Positions 15,533-24,019 of a stretch of DNA of 28,310 nt are shown here, piece after piece. Location of the stretch: positions 1 through 28,310 of the forward strand of contig WQTQ01000216.1 in NCBI GenBank assembly GCA_009786175.1, given 5' to 3'. The stretch comes from Bacillota bacterium. GTDB taxonomy: Bacteria; Bacillota_A; Clostridia; Lachnospirales; WQUN01. The position numbers and the translations under genes are program-made. The notes below the pieces were generated by a model. That model was given only the letters and a program-made list of their open reading frames with translations. It ran no database searches and was not told the DNA's origin. The stretch's first letter is position 1. Every line of letters begins with the position of its first letter.

Positions 15533-17770
15533 ATGACAACAAACAAATTTTCTTGGGACGGCTTTAACAAGGGCATATGGACAGAAGAAGTAAATGTCCG
15601 CGATTTTATTCAAAAAAACTATACACCATACAACGGTGATGATTCTTTTCTTGCAGATGCAACCGAACGTACCAAACAGCTTTGGGATGAAGTTTGCAAG
15701 CTTACAAAACTAGAGTCTGAAAACGGTATTTTAGATGTGGAGACCAAAATCCCCACAACAATTACATCACATCCGCCCGGATATATTAATAAAGAACTTG
15801 AAACGATTGTGGGCCTGCAAACAGACAAGCCTTTAAAGCGGGGCATTATGCCAAAAGGCGGTATTAGAGTTATCCAAAGCGCAATGAAAGCCTATGGATA
15901 CACACTGGATCCGCAGGTAGAAGAGATTTATTCTAACCACCGTAAATCTCATAATGACGGTGTTTTTGATGTATATACAGACGATATGCGCGCTGCACGC
16001 AGGACAGGCATAATCACAGGTTTGCCGGACGCATATGGCCGGGGCCGTATAATAGGCGATTATCGTCGTGTGGCACTGTATGGTACAGAGTTTCTTATCC
16101 ACGATAAGAAAAACCAGCTTGCGCAAGAAGACCTTTCTGTGCTGATGGAAAACAACATTCAGCTAAGAGAAGAGTTGTGTGAGCAAATTCGCGCATTAAA
16201 AGATTTAGAAATTATGGCGGCTTCATACGGCTTTGACATTTCTAAGCCTGCGGAAAACGCAAAAGAAGCCATTCAGTGGACGTACTTTGCATACCTTGCC
16301 TCTACAAAGCAGCAAGACGGTGCGGCAACATCTTTGGGGCGCGTGGCTACATTTTTGGATATTTATATGGAACGCGACCTTGCAAACGGCACAGTTACAG
16401 AAACAGAGTTACAGGAATTTATGGACCATTTCGCAATGAAACTGCGTATGATCCGTTTCCTGCGCACCCCGGAATACAATGCTTTGTTTAGCGGTGACCC
16501 CACATGGGTAACGGAAGCCATAGGCGGTATGGGTGAAGACGGACGCACTTTGGTAACAAAAAATTGCTTTCGTATGATTCACACCCTCAAAACCCTGGGC
16601 CCCGCACCGGAGCCAAACCTTACGGTTTTATGGAGTCAAAAGCTGCCGCAAGGGTTTAAAAATTACTGCGCAAAAATGTCTATCGAAACAAGCTCTATCC
16701 AATACGAGAATGATGACTTGATGCGCGGCTACTGGGGCGACGATTATGGCATTGCCTGCTGCGTATCCGCAATGCGGCTGGGCAAACAGATGCAGTTTTT
16801 TGGTGCCCGTGCCAACCTTGCCAAAGCTCTCACATACGCAATAAATGGCGGCAAAGACGAAAAAAGCGGTGACCAAGTGGCCGCAGAGTTTGCACCAATT
16901 ACAACGGAATATTTGGACTACGATGAGGTGTATCGCCGTTTTGACCAAATGATGGATTGGCTTGCGTCTTTGTACATCAGTACTCTTAATGTTATCCATT
17001 ATATGCACGACAAATACAATTACGAAAGCCTGCAGCTTGCCCTTCACGATAAAGATATTTTGCGCACTCAAGCCTGCGGCATTGCAGGGCTTTCTGTGGT
17101 GGCAGATTCTCTTTCTGCGATAAAACACGCGAAAGTAAAGGCTATCCGCAATGAAAACGGCTTGGTAGTTGACTATGAAATTGAAGGAAGTTACCCTGCC
17201 TATGGCAACAACGACGAACGCGTAGATAAAATTGCTTACGATATTGTAAAAAATTTCATGGCAAAGCTGGAAAAACAAAAATTCTACCGCAATGCGGTGC
17301 CAACCCTTTCTGTGCTTACCATTACGTCAAATGTAGTGTATGGCAAGGCAACGGGCGCGACCCCGGATGGCCGTAAAGCCGGTGAGCCATTTGCCCCGGG
17401 TGCCAACCCAATGCATGGCCGTGATAAAAAGGGCGCGTTGGCATCCATGTCCTCTGTGGCAAAGTTGCCGTATGCCTATTCGCAAGACGGTATTTCTTAT
17501 ACATTTTCTATGGTGCCGCGGGCCCTTGGCGGCAATCTGGCTACACGTATTGCAAACCTGGTTGGCCTGTTGGACGGTTATTTTGCGGATGACGGTCACC
17601 ATATCAACATTAACGTATTCGACAAGGAAACCTTGTTGGACGCTATGAAGCACCCGGAAAAATATCCACAATTAACTATACGCGTGTCCGGTTATGCGGT
17701 AAACTTTATAAAGTTAACCGAAGAGCAGCAACTGGAAGTAATTCACCGTACCTTCCACGAAAGGATTTAG
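15533..17770 (+). CDS. pflB: Pyruvate formate-lyase (formate C-acetyltransferase)
   Basis: This glycyl radical enzyme splits pyruvate with CoA into acetyl-CoA and formate under anaerobic conditions (EC 2.3.1.54). At 745 residues it is nearly the same length as E. coli PflB. The adjacent active-site cysteines are Cys409 and Cys410 (IACCVSAM) and the radical site is Gly720 in RVSGYAVNF. Both support a true PFL rather than a diol dehydratase or choline lyase type, which carry a single cysteine here. [14 protein letters not shown] and [15 protein letters not shown] are also close to classical PFL. Its place behind kdgK suggests it uses pyruvate from uronate breakdown; a related 2-ketoacid lyase (TdcE-like) is a less likely alternative. 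The activase gene follows one base later. Confidence 0.95.
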   Translation: MTTNKFSWDGFNKGIWTEEVNVRDFIQKNYTPYNGDDSFLADATERTKQLWDEVCKLTKLESENGILDVETKIPTTITSHPPGYINKELETIVGLQTDKPLKRGIMPKGGIRVIQSAMKAYGYTLDPQVEEIYSNHRKSHNDGVFDVYTDDMRAARRTGIITGLPDAYGRGRIIGDYRRVALYGTEFLIHDKKNQLAQEDLSVLMENNIQLREELCEQIRALKDLEIMAASYGFDISKPAENAKEAIQWTYFAYLASTKQQDGAATSLGRVATFLDIYMERDLANGTVTETELQEFMDHFAMKLRMIRFLRTPEYNALFSGDPTWVTEAIGGMGEDGRTLVTKNCFRMIHTLKTLGPAPEPNLTVLWSQKLPQGFKNYCAKMSIETSSIQYENDDLMRGYWGDDYGIACCVSAMRLGKQMQFFGARANLAKALTYAINGGKDEKSGDQVAAEFAPITTEYLDYDEVYRRFDQMMDWLASLYISTLNVIHYMHDKYNYESLQLALHDKDILRTQACGIAGLSVVADSLSAIKHAKVKAIRNENGLVVDYEIEGSYPAYGNNDERVDKIAYDIVKNFMAKLEKQKFYRNAVPTLSVLTITSNVVYGKATGATPDGRKAGEPFAPGANPMHGRDKKGALASMSSVAKLPYAYSQDGISYTFSMVPRALGGNLATRIANLVGLLDGYFADDGHHININVFDKETLLDAMKHPEKYPQLTIRVSGYAVNFIKLTEEQQLEVIHRTFHERI

Positions 17771-17771
17771 C

Positions 17772-18503
17772 ATGAAAATTAGTCAAGGCTATGTACACTC
17801 GATTTATAATGGCGGCATGGTAGACGGCCCGGGAATACGCAGTGTTGTATTCCTATCGGGCTGTCCTTTGCGTTGCAAATATTGCCACAACCCGGATTCT
17901 TGGGAGAAGACAAGCGGCAAGCTTATGACAGTGGACGAAGTCGTGGAGGAAGTGCTGAAATACAGGACTTTTTATAAAGTTTCCGGTGGTGGTATTACAA
18001 TTTCCGGTGGTGAGCCATTTTTGCAGGCCCAATTTTTGACGGAAATCTTAAAAGCCTGCAAACTTCACGGGATTAACACAGCCATAGATACATCCGGTTA
18101 TGCAAGCTTGGGCAGCGCGAAAAAGGCGTTCAAGTATACAGACTTGCTTTTGTTGGATATTAAGGGTTACTATCCGGAGAACTATAAAAGTATAACGGGC
18201 GTTGCCATAGATAAAACTTTGGCGATGCTGGAACTTGCCAAAGAACTAAACCTGCCCACATGGATTCGTTATGTTCTTGTCCCGGGTTTAACGGATAACA
18301 AAGATGAACTAAAAGACCTGGCAGACTTTTTGCGTAGTTTTGACAATATAGAGAATATAGATGTACTCCCCTTCCACAAGGAAGGGGAGTACAAATGGCA
18401 CAGCCGTAGTCTTCCGTACGAGTTGGCGGACACACCGCCGCCGACACGGGAGTTGCTGGCAGAAGTAAAAAAAATATTTCATTTATTCGATACTCTTCAA
18501 TGA
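17772..18503 (+). CDS. pflA: Pyruvate formate-lyase activating enzyme (radical SAM)
   Basis: PflA creates the glycyl radical on PFL by reductive cleavage of S-adenosylmethionine (EC 1.97.1.4). The 243-residue protein has the radical SAM cluster motif CxxxCxxC at Cys31, Cys35 and Cys38 (GCPLRCKYCHNPD), the SAM-binding GGEP motif, and the C-terminal LPFHKEGEYKW block seen in PflA. Its ATG follows the pflB stop by a single base, so the two are probably translated together. It is the last gene of the plus-strand operon and its final 21 bases overlap the end of the convergent permease gene. The coding sequence contains a perfect 13-bp hairpin (separate entry). Confidence 0.95.
   Translation: MKISQGYVHSIYNGGMVDGPGIRSVVFLSGCPLRCKYCHNPDSWEKTSGKLMTVDEVVEEVLKYRTFYKVSGGGITISGGEPFLQAQFLTEILKACKLHGINTAIDTSGYASLGSAKKAFKYTDLLLLDIKGYYPENYKSITGVAIDKTLAMLELAKELNLPTWIRYVLVPGLTDNKDELKDLADFLRSFDNIENIDVLPFHKEGEYKWHSRSLPYELADTPPPTRELLAEVKKIFHLFDTLQ
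18363..18392. repeat. Perfect 13-bp hairpin inside pflA
   Basis: GTACTCCCCTTCC (18363-18375) and its exact reverse complement (18380-18392) enclose the four-base loop ACAA. It encodes the conserved VLPFHKEGEY segment of PflA, so it is not an insertion. On the minus strand it lies 91 bases past the permease stop and is followed by a fairly T-rich stretch (ATCTATATTCTCTATATT). It could therefore help end the minus-strand transcript. On plus there is no T-run after it. Confidence 0.7.
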
Positions 18504-21107
18504 TTCCACCATATCTATTGCAACTATTTTCCAATGAGTCACAAAATTTACAAACATCGCAAAGGCAAACGACAGCGCGGCGGCGTACACGAAACTCGTC
18601 GCGTTAATGTCCCTTGGGAATTTGATCATTGTAATTTCAATAGATGAAATAACAAAATTGCTCAAATAATAACCGGCAACTAAACCTATAATAATGCCTA
18701 TAATTGTAACTGCCAGGTTTTCGCGGCCAATATACATAGAAGTTTCTCTGTCTTGGAAGCCCAATACTTTTACTGTGGCCAGTTCGCGCCGTCTTTCTGC
18801 CAGGTTTATAATTGTAAGGTTAAACAGTACAATAAAGGATAGTGTACAAGATGCCAGTAAAATTAGAATAGTTACAATGCCCAAAGCGTCTGTCGAATCT
18901 CTGACGCCTTGCTCTCGCTCTGCCATACATATTACCGCACGTACACCGTCGATGGCCAAAATTTGCCGATTATCAACTTCGCCTCTTACAAGCAAAATAT
19001 TGGGGTATAAGGCTGCACCAAACACTTCGGCATAATACTCCGGGGACATGTACACATAGTGTACCACATAGTTTTCTACAATGTTGTAGACATAAATCCA
19101 AAAGGTTTCTCCGGTACCCATCCTAAGCCCGGCGGTGTCACCAACGGAAAGCCCTAAATCTCTGGCCAGTTTTTCTGTTAGTACGGCACCGCTGCCGGGG
19201 ATTTGCACTGGTGTGCCGTCTAAAGCTGTCAGCCGGATAAAATACGGTACTGAATCTGTGCATTCCGGTACAATAATTGAGGCGGCAATTTGCCCCAAAT
19301 CTGTCTGGACCGTTGTTGTTTCCTGACGCGAGTACAGCCTGTATTGGGCAGGGATGGTTTCATTTAAAGTCAGCCGCTGCCCGGGGTCTGTAATTTCTTC
19401 AACATGAATAATTGTATCGTAAAGCAGTATCTCTGTGTATTGCAAGTCTGCAATCCTGCCAAGGCTGTCACGCATGGCAAATGCAGTTACAATAAGTGCA
19501 GTGCAGCCTATGATCCCGGTTAGCGTCATTAAGAAACGCCGTTTATAGCGAAAAATGTTCCGGGAAGTTACTTTTTCTATAAAACCCAGCCGGTTCCACA
19601 CAAAAGGAACCCGTTCCAAAAGAACGCGTTTTCCGGGCTTTGGAGCCTTTGGGCGCAAAAGTTCTGCCGGTGCGCCGGATATTGTTTTTACACAGGTAAT
19701 AATTGTTGTTATTAGTACAGAAAGTACGGATACTAAAATTGCGATTGCTGAAATTGCCCATGGAATAGGTGTTTCGATAGGGGGCATGGAATATAAATTA
19801 CTGTAGGCATCTGCAATAATTCGCGGAAATACCTGACTCCCAATTCCTACGCCTATTATCCCGCCCAAAATACCGGAAACTGCGGCGTACAGCCCGTATT
19901 TAAAGATAACAGAGAAAGAGCCGAATCCCAGTGCCTTATAAGTCCCAATTTGCGCCCTGTGTTCTTCTACCATACGGGACATTGAAGTTAGCGACACAAG
20001 AATTGCCACAAGTAAAAACACAACAGGAAACACATATCCAATTTGCTTAAGCCGCAATGTGTCCTGATAATAAGCGTCAAATGCAATACCGTCTTTGCGT
20101 GTGAAGTAATGCCATTCCGGCGCGGGAATAAATTCTAACGCCCTGGTACGGGCGTAAAATTGCGCAAACCCAGCATAACGTGCTTCCCAAGCTGCTTTTG
20201 TTTCCAATGCAAACGCGTCCATATCTTCGGGCGAATCGCTTGCCCTGGCGATGGCCTCGTTAAGCTGCGTAATAATCATCATTATTTCTTCCATTTGGGT
20301 TTCAATGCCCTCAAGCCGGCCTATGGCCTCGTAAATTCCGGCGTGAAACGCTTCTATTTGTGCATCCCCGGTTAGCGTTAACATTGCCCTCCACTCTTCA
20401 GCCAAATCGTCGTATTCCCGGGAAAGGTTGAATATTTCGCGAGAGCCTTTCATCTCTATGTAAACATCCGTGAATACTTCAAGGAGATAAGCACTTTGAT
20501 GTAAATATACGTAGTAGCTGATTACTCCGTTGCCAAGGGTGGTATGCCCGCGCTGAAATGTAAGAAATAATGGTGACGAAACTACACCTACAATTGTAAA
20601 CTCATTAGTTGCGAAAATATTTTCGAAGCGTGCCATGTCAGTTAAGCTTAGTGTAATGCGGTCGCCAATAACGTAGCCGCCATGTTCAAAAAGACGTCGT
20701 TCTACAACAATTTCACTATAATTCCGTGGAAATCTGCCTTCTTTTAATGTAAGAAAATTAAGTCTATCCGGCATAGAGAACGTGCGTACAGGGCGTCTTT
20801 CCCCGCCGACAGACACATACACGTCAATAATATACGAACCCATGACTTCGGCCACACCATAGGTATTGCGTATAGCGGCAATATCATTTTCTGTAAAGCC
20901 GGTAGTAGACCTTAAGTGCAGGTCGTACAAGCTATGTTCGGTGTATTTTCTGTTGGCCGCATTTTGCATATTAATTGCCGCAGCCTGTAGGCCGACAATT
21001 ACCATCGCGCCAAGGGCAGTAATAAATACCAACGATGTAAAACGGGCTTTATTACGTGCTATTTCACGTAAAATATCTTTCCAAAAGGGTCTCACGGCAC
21101 TCACCAC
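18483..21107 (-). CDS. ABC transporter permease with two FtsX domains
   Basis: A large membrane protein of 874 residues, partner of the ATPase encoded just upstream. Layout: a first transmembrane helix at about residues 23-45, an extracytoplasmic domain with a probable coiled coil (~245-290), a first FtsX domain (EEHRAQIGTYKALGFGSFSV with surrounding helices, ~365-475), a second anchor helix (~530-550), a second extracytoplasmic domain, and a C-terminal FtsX domain (AERRRELATVKVLGFQDRE, ~740-870). Such LolCDE/MacB-like systems extrude or extract lipids, peptides or lipoproteins rather than import sugars. The substrate is unknown. It starts with GTG at 21107 or the adjacent GTG at 21104, which would overlap the ATPase stop as GTGA. 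Its end overlaps pflA by 21 bases. Confidence 0.9.
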   Translation of the reverse strand: MVSAVRPFWKDILREIARNKARFTSLVFITALGAMVIVGLQAAAINMQNAANRKYTEHSLYDLHLRSTTGFTENDIAAIRNTYGVAEVMGSYIIDVYVSVGGERRPVRTFSMPDRLNFLTLKEGRFPRNYSEIVVERRLFEHGGYVIGDRITLSLTDMARFENIFATNEFTIVGVVSSPLFLTFQRGHTTLGNGVISYYVYLHQSAYLLEVFTDVYIEMKGSREIFNLSREYDDLAEEWRAMLTLTGDAQIEAFHAGIYEAIGRLEGIETQMEEIMMIITQLNEAIARASDSPEDMDAFALETKAAWEARYAGFAQFYARTRALEFIPAPEWHYFTRKDGIAFDAYYQDTLRLKQIGYVFPVVFLLVAILVSLTSMSRMVEEHRAQIGTYKALGFGSFSVIFKYGLYAAVSGILGGIIGVGIGSQVFPRIIADAYSNLYSMPPIETPIPWAISAIAILVSVLSVLITTIITCVKTISGAPAELLRPKAPKPGKRVLLERVPFVWNRLGFIEKVTSRNIFRYKRRFLMTLTGIIGCTALIVTAFAMRDSLGRIADLQYTEILLYDTIIHVEEITDPGQRLTLNETIPAQYRLYSRQETTTVQTDLGQIAASIIVPECTDSVPYFIRLTALDGTPVQIPGSGAVLTEKLARDLGLSVGDTAGLRMGTGETFWIYVYNIVENYVVHYVYMSPEYYAEVFGAALYPNILLVRGEVDNRQILAIDGVRAVICMAEREQGVRDSTDALGIVTILILLASCTLSFIVLFNLTIINLAERRRELATVKVLGFQDRETSMYIGRENLAVTIIGIIIGLVAGYYLSNFVISSIEITMIKFPRDINATSFVYAAALSFAFAMFVNFVTHWKIVAIDMVESLKSIE

Positions 21108-21826
21108 TCAATTTCTTCAACAGGTACCGGTGAAGGGTTGTCCATTACATACTCTGCTTTGCCGCTTTTTATTTTTATGATTCTGTCTGCCATAGGAGTA
21201 ATTGCGGAATTGTGAGTTATAACTACTACGGTTACATTATTTTTCCGGCATGTATCATACAAAAGCGAAAGTATACCTTTACCTGTTTCGTAGTCCAGTG
21301 CGCCTGTTGGCTCGTCGCATAAAAGCAATTTTGGTTTTTTGGCCAAAGCCCTGGCGATTGCCACACGCTGCTGTTCCCCGCCGGAAAGCTGGGAAGGAAA
21401 ATTATACATGCGATCGGTAAGCCCTACATCACGTAAAATAGCTTTTGGATCGTAAGCGTTTTTGCAAATATGTGTTGCAAGTTCTACATTTTCCAGTGCG
21501 GTAAGGTTTTGAATTAAGTTGTAAAACTGAAAAACAAATCCTACATCGTTACGCCTGTACAGGCAGCGGGCACGGCTTTTAAGCTTAGTTATTTCCTGCG
21601 AAAATGCAAGAACATGGCCCCCTGTAACGGTGTCCATCCCCCCAAGGATATTTAAAACGGTACTTTTGCCCGCGCCGGATGGGCCGACAATTACATTAAA
21701 GCCGCCATTTAAAAGGGAAAAACTAATCCCGTCCAATGCACGTATTGTTACATTCCCGTTAGTATATTCACGCACTACATCAATGAATTGAACGGCATAT
21801 TTATTGTTCATTAATTTTGATTCCAT
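21101..21826 (-). CDS. ABC transporter ATP-binding protein (LolD/MacB type)
   Basis: The 241-residue ATPase powers the FtsX-type permease encoded next. All nucleotide-binding motifs are intact: Walker [10 protein letters not shown] (48-56), signature LSGGEQQR (147-154) and Walker [13 protein letters not shown] (from 167), followed by the switch histidine in VVITHN. The [18 protein letters not shown] segment around the Q-loop is characteristic of the LolD/MacB/FtsE group. The ATG at 21826 follows AGGAG at 12-base spacing; a second ATG five codons in has no better site. Its stop overlaps the permease start. It is unlikely to serve the sugar importer on the other strand, whose ATPases belong to the MsmK/MalK group and have an extra C-terminal domain absent here. 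Confidence 0.93.
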   Translation of the reverse strand: MESKLMNNKYAVQFIDVVREYTNGNVTIRALDGISFSLLNGGFNVIVGPSGAGKSTVLNILGGMDTVTGGHVLAFSQEITKLKSRARCLYRRNDVGFVFQFYNLIQNLTALENVELATHICKNAYDPKAILRDVGLTDRMYNFPSQLSGGEQQRVAIARALAKKPKLLLCDEPTGALDYETGKGILSLLYDTCRKNNVTVVVITHNSAITPMADRIIKIKSGKAEYVMDNPSPVPVEEIEW

Positions 21827-21832
21827 TTTATT

Positions 21833-22270
21833 TTACTGCTCCTGTCTGTACAATTTTTCGTAATTTTCCATTAATTCAATAAAAATTTCGCTGCTTCCCC
21901 CGGCGTCCGGGTGGTGTTTTTTTGCCAGTTCTCTAAATTTCTTTTTAATTTCTGCCCGGGCGGCTGTTGGAGGCAGCCCAAGATTCTTAAGAATTGCCGG
22001 GTCATAAAACTCAACTCCTGTTATATTGTTATCTTTGTAAAATGCATAGTAGATTTTTGCAAAAAACTCGTCAATTACCCGGTTATATTCTTCTTTGGTC
22101 ATTTTGGTTAATGTCGGCAATGAGTATTTTGCGTTGCTGTCAGCGGTGCCCCGCAAGTCAAAGAAAGAATCCCAAACCAAGCTGTTACCATTTATTATTT
22201 TTTCGAATGTTTTAAGCTTACGCACCTTGTGCTTGAGGTGGTCAGAGTCGGACAATTTATAGTATGGCAT
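21833..22270 (-). CDS. Small protein with a C-terminal J-domain (DnaJ-like)
   Basis: The 145-residue product ends in a J-domain: helix II IKKKFRELAKKH, the HPD motif at residues 120-122, and helix III EIFIELMENYEKLYR. The N-terminal ~90 residues are charged and helical with no family I recognise. J-domains stimulate the ATPase of DnaK, so it may deliver a client to the chaperone. Classical DnaJ carries the J-domain at the N-terminus with Gly-rich and zinc regions behind it; here it is at the C-terminus and those regions are missing. The gene lies six bases from both its neighbours, the regulator and the ABC ATPase, so it is firmly in this operon. GAGGT upstream serves the ATG at 22270. Confidence 0.85.
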   Translation of the reverse strand: MPYYKLSDSDHLKHKVRKLKTFEKIINGNSLVWDSFFDLRGTADSNAKYSLPTLTKMTKEEYNRVIDEFFAKIYYAFYKDNNITGVEFYDPAILKNLGLPPTAARAEIKKKFRELAKKHHPDAGGSSEIFIELMENYEKLYRQEQ

Positions 22271-22276
22271 TGGGGA

Positions 22277-22648
22277 TTACCTCAGTGTTTTTTCATAAAA
22301 AGCCTTTATACATTCAAATGTTTTCTCGCTGATATTATGCTCAATTTTACAGGCATCTGCAATGGCGGTTTCTTTGTCTACGCCAATGGCGATTAGTATG
22401 TTGGATAAAAGCATGTGTCTTTCATGAATGCCTTGGGCGATTTTAGTCCCTTTTTCTGTCAGGTGAATGTTACGGCTGCTGTCCAGTGTAATATATCCGT
22501 TATCACGGAATTGCTTCATTATTATGCTTATTGTTGGTTTTGAAAAGCCCATGTGGTTGGCTATGTCAACTGACCTAACTTTGCCATTTTGTTTTGTAAG
22601 TACATAAATTGTTTCCAGATAGTCTTCGGCAGATGCTTGAATTTTCAT
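22277..22648 (-). CDS. DtxR/MntR-family metal-dependent regulator, short form
   Basis: A winged-helix repressor of 123 residues with the DtxR-family order: N-terminal helix SAEDYLETIYVL, a helix-turn-helix (SVDIANHMGFSKPTISIIMKQF), a wing (NIHLTEKG) and the dimerisation/metal domain (ERHMLLSNILIAIGV...ACKIEHNIS). Candidate ligands by alignment with MntR and DtxR are Asp9, Glu12, His78, Cys100, Glu103 and His104. Asp9 and Glu12 resemble MntR, while Cys at 100 resembles DtxR/IdeR, so the metal (Mn or Fe) is uncertain. The SH3-like third domain of DtxR is absent, as in MntR. AGAGGTGA precedes the ATG. It may regulate its own operon; no operator could be identified. Confidence 0.88.
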   Translation of the reverse strand: MKIQASAEDYLETIYVLTKQNGKVRSVDIANHMGFSKPTISIIMKQFRDNGYITLDSSRNIHLTEKGTKIAQGIHERHMLLSNILIAIGVDKETAIADACKIEHNISEKTFECIKAFYEKTLR

Positions 22649-22675
22649 TAGGTCACCTCTTTATATACTGCACCA

Positions 22676-23833
22676 TTACGTGCGTATTTGCAACAATTTC
22701 ATTAGAATTGGTTGTAAGGAAAATTCTTCTATTATTTTTTGTACAGATTCCAATGCATTATGGTTCTTTTTGTCGCGTCTTGCCCGTATAAGTAAATTTT
22801 TGGCCGTATGCTCCATAGGAGTGAACTCGATTATCTGGGCTTTATAACCCATATGTTCCAGCAGTTTTGCACGGATTGCGTCTGTTGCAAGGGATGCGAC
22901 TCGTTCTTCAATAATACCGTAATTTGTGAAAATATCAAGACTGCGGGGCTTCATTTGGTTTCGCAGTTCGTGTTGGCAGCACGGTACGGCGCAAATAAGG
23001 TCCGCGTTCCAATTTATTGCGTTAAAAAGAGCATAGTCGGTGGCGGTGTCACAGGCATGCAAAGATATTACTATGTTAAAAGTTTTAGGTTTGCCCCAGT
23101 TTTGGATTGGCGGTTCTGTCTGATTTCCAATGTCGCCAAGTTTAAACACCAATGAAGTATACCCATATTTTTCTGCTGCTTTTGTACAAGATTCTATCAC
23201 AGATTCGTTTAAATCTAAACCACAAATGTTGACAGGCAGTTTGCAAATTTCCGTAAAGAAGTGATACACCAAAAATGTTAAATAGGACTTGCCGCAGCCA
23301 AAATCAATAATATTAACCGTTGTACCGCTGTTAAGGTTTTTTGTTTCGTCGGCGATAAGTTCGATAAAGCGGTTAATTTGCTGAAATTTATCATGCATTT
23401 GTGTGGCTACCTTGTACTCCTTTGTAAATACGCCCATATCCACAAGGGCGGGAATTGGCTCGCCTTCCCGGATTATGTGGTTTTTTTGCTTGTTAAAGGT
23501 ACCGCTTTTGAAATTTGCTGTTTGCGGCTGCTTACTTGATACTTTCGATGTGGTTAGAAGTCTGCCTTTTTTTGTGACACGGGCGGAATACTCCCGTTTG
23601 CCGTCCCACGCGGTATACTGGGAAAATGCCGTACCCAGTAACTCATCTACAAAAGGTTTTACATCGTTCTTGTGTAAATTTTTGTGAAAGACCTGTTTGG
23701 CAGTGAACATGCTTGCCTGGTATTTTTCGCCGTTAGAAAGGATTTCTACGCGGGTGTATTCGGTTTCGCTGTTTTTTACAGGGCTTGATAGTAAAATTTT
23801 GTAGATGTTCTCGCTAAAAGGGAGTTCGTTCAT
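22676..23833 (-). CDS. Class I SAM-dependent methyltransferase (METTL25-like, Methyltransf_32 type)
   Basis: The 385-residue protein has an N-terminal domain of about 170 residues with no motif I know, then a Rossmann methyltransferase domain: motif I IIDFGCGKSYLTFLVYHF (175-192), the acidic motif II ICGLDLNESVI, and the segments SLHACDTATD (258-266) and VPCCQHEL (283-290). DFGCGKSYL with H-A-C and a CCQ/CCY segment is the pattern of the METTL25/Methyltransf_32 group, often linked to RNA modification; the substrate is not known. It heads the minus-strand operon, with its own promoter at 23880-23908 and a GAGG site before the ATG. Its link to the regulator and transporter downstream is unclear; a 27-base gap separates it from them. 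Confidence 0.85.
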   Translation of the reverse strand: MNELPFSENIYKILLSSPVKNSETEYTRVEILSNGEKYQASMFTAKQVFHKNLHKNDVKPFVDELLGTAFSQYTAWDGKREYSARVTKKGRLLTTSKVSSKQPQTANFKSGTFNKQKNHIIREGEPIPALVDMGVFTKEYKVATQMHDKFQQINRFIELIADETKNLNSGTTVNIIDFGCGKSYLTFLVYHFFTEICKLPVNICGLDLNESVIESCTKAAEKYGYTSLVFKLGDIGNQTEPPIQNWGKPKTFNIVISLHACDTATDYALFNAINWNADLICAVPCCQHELRNQMKPRSLDIFTNYGIIEERVASLATDAIRAKLLEHMGYKAQIIEFTPMEHTAKNLLIRARRDKKNHNALESVQKIIEEFSLQPILMKLLQIRT

Positions 23834-23879
23834 GTGTGTGCCTCACTGTCGTTAAATTAATAAGTATGTAAGTAAGTTA

Positions 23880-23908
23880 ATTGTACCACATTTTGCACCA
23901 AATGTTTA
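23880..23908 (-). promoter_or_regulatory. Promoter of the methyltransferase-DtxR-DnaJ-ABC operon
   Basis: On minus: -35 TAAACA (23903-23908), 17-base spacer, -10 TACAAT (23880-23885). Four and five of six bases match consensus. Transcription would start near 23873, about 40 bases before the ATG at 23833. Confidence 0.55.
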
Positions 23909-23959
23909 CCCCAAATAAGCAAGTGGTAAAAATCTTCACAGACTCCCTTCGAATTTACC

Positions 23960-23988
23960 TTGACAATTTGGCTGTATAAACCTAGCAT
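23960..23988 (+). promoter_or_regulatory. Promoter of the TRM11-like methyltransferase gene
   Basis: TTGACA (23960-23965), 17-base spacer, TAGCAT (23983-23988): a perfect -35 and four of six at -10. The predicted transcript start near 23995 shows that the TTG at 23960, which opens the longest reading frame, cannot be the translation start. The promoter is divergent from the one at 23880-23908. Confidence 0.6.
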
Positions 23989-24019
23989 TGACGTATCAAA
24001 AAGAATAGGACTGATGAAA

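Noticed and set aside
16628..17278. Open frame of 216 codons on minus inside pflB
   Set aside because: Antisense shadow of pflB, which contains all active-site motifs in the plus frame.
21101..21826. This ATPase as the missing ATPase of the sugar importer
   Set aside because: Its motifs and length are of the LolD/MacB group, it lacks the C-terminal domain of MalK/MsmK proteins, and it overlaps its own FtsX permease gene.
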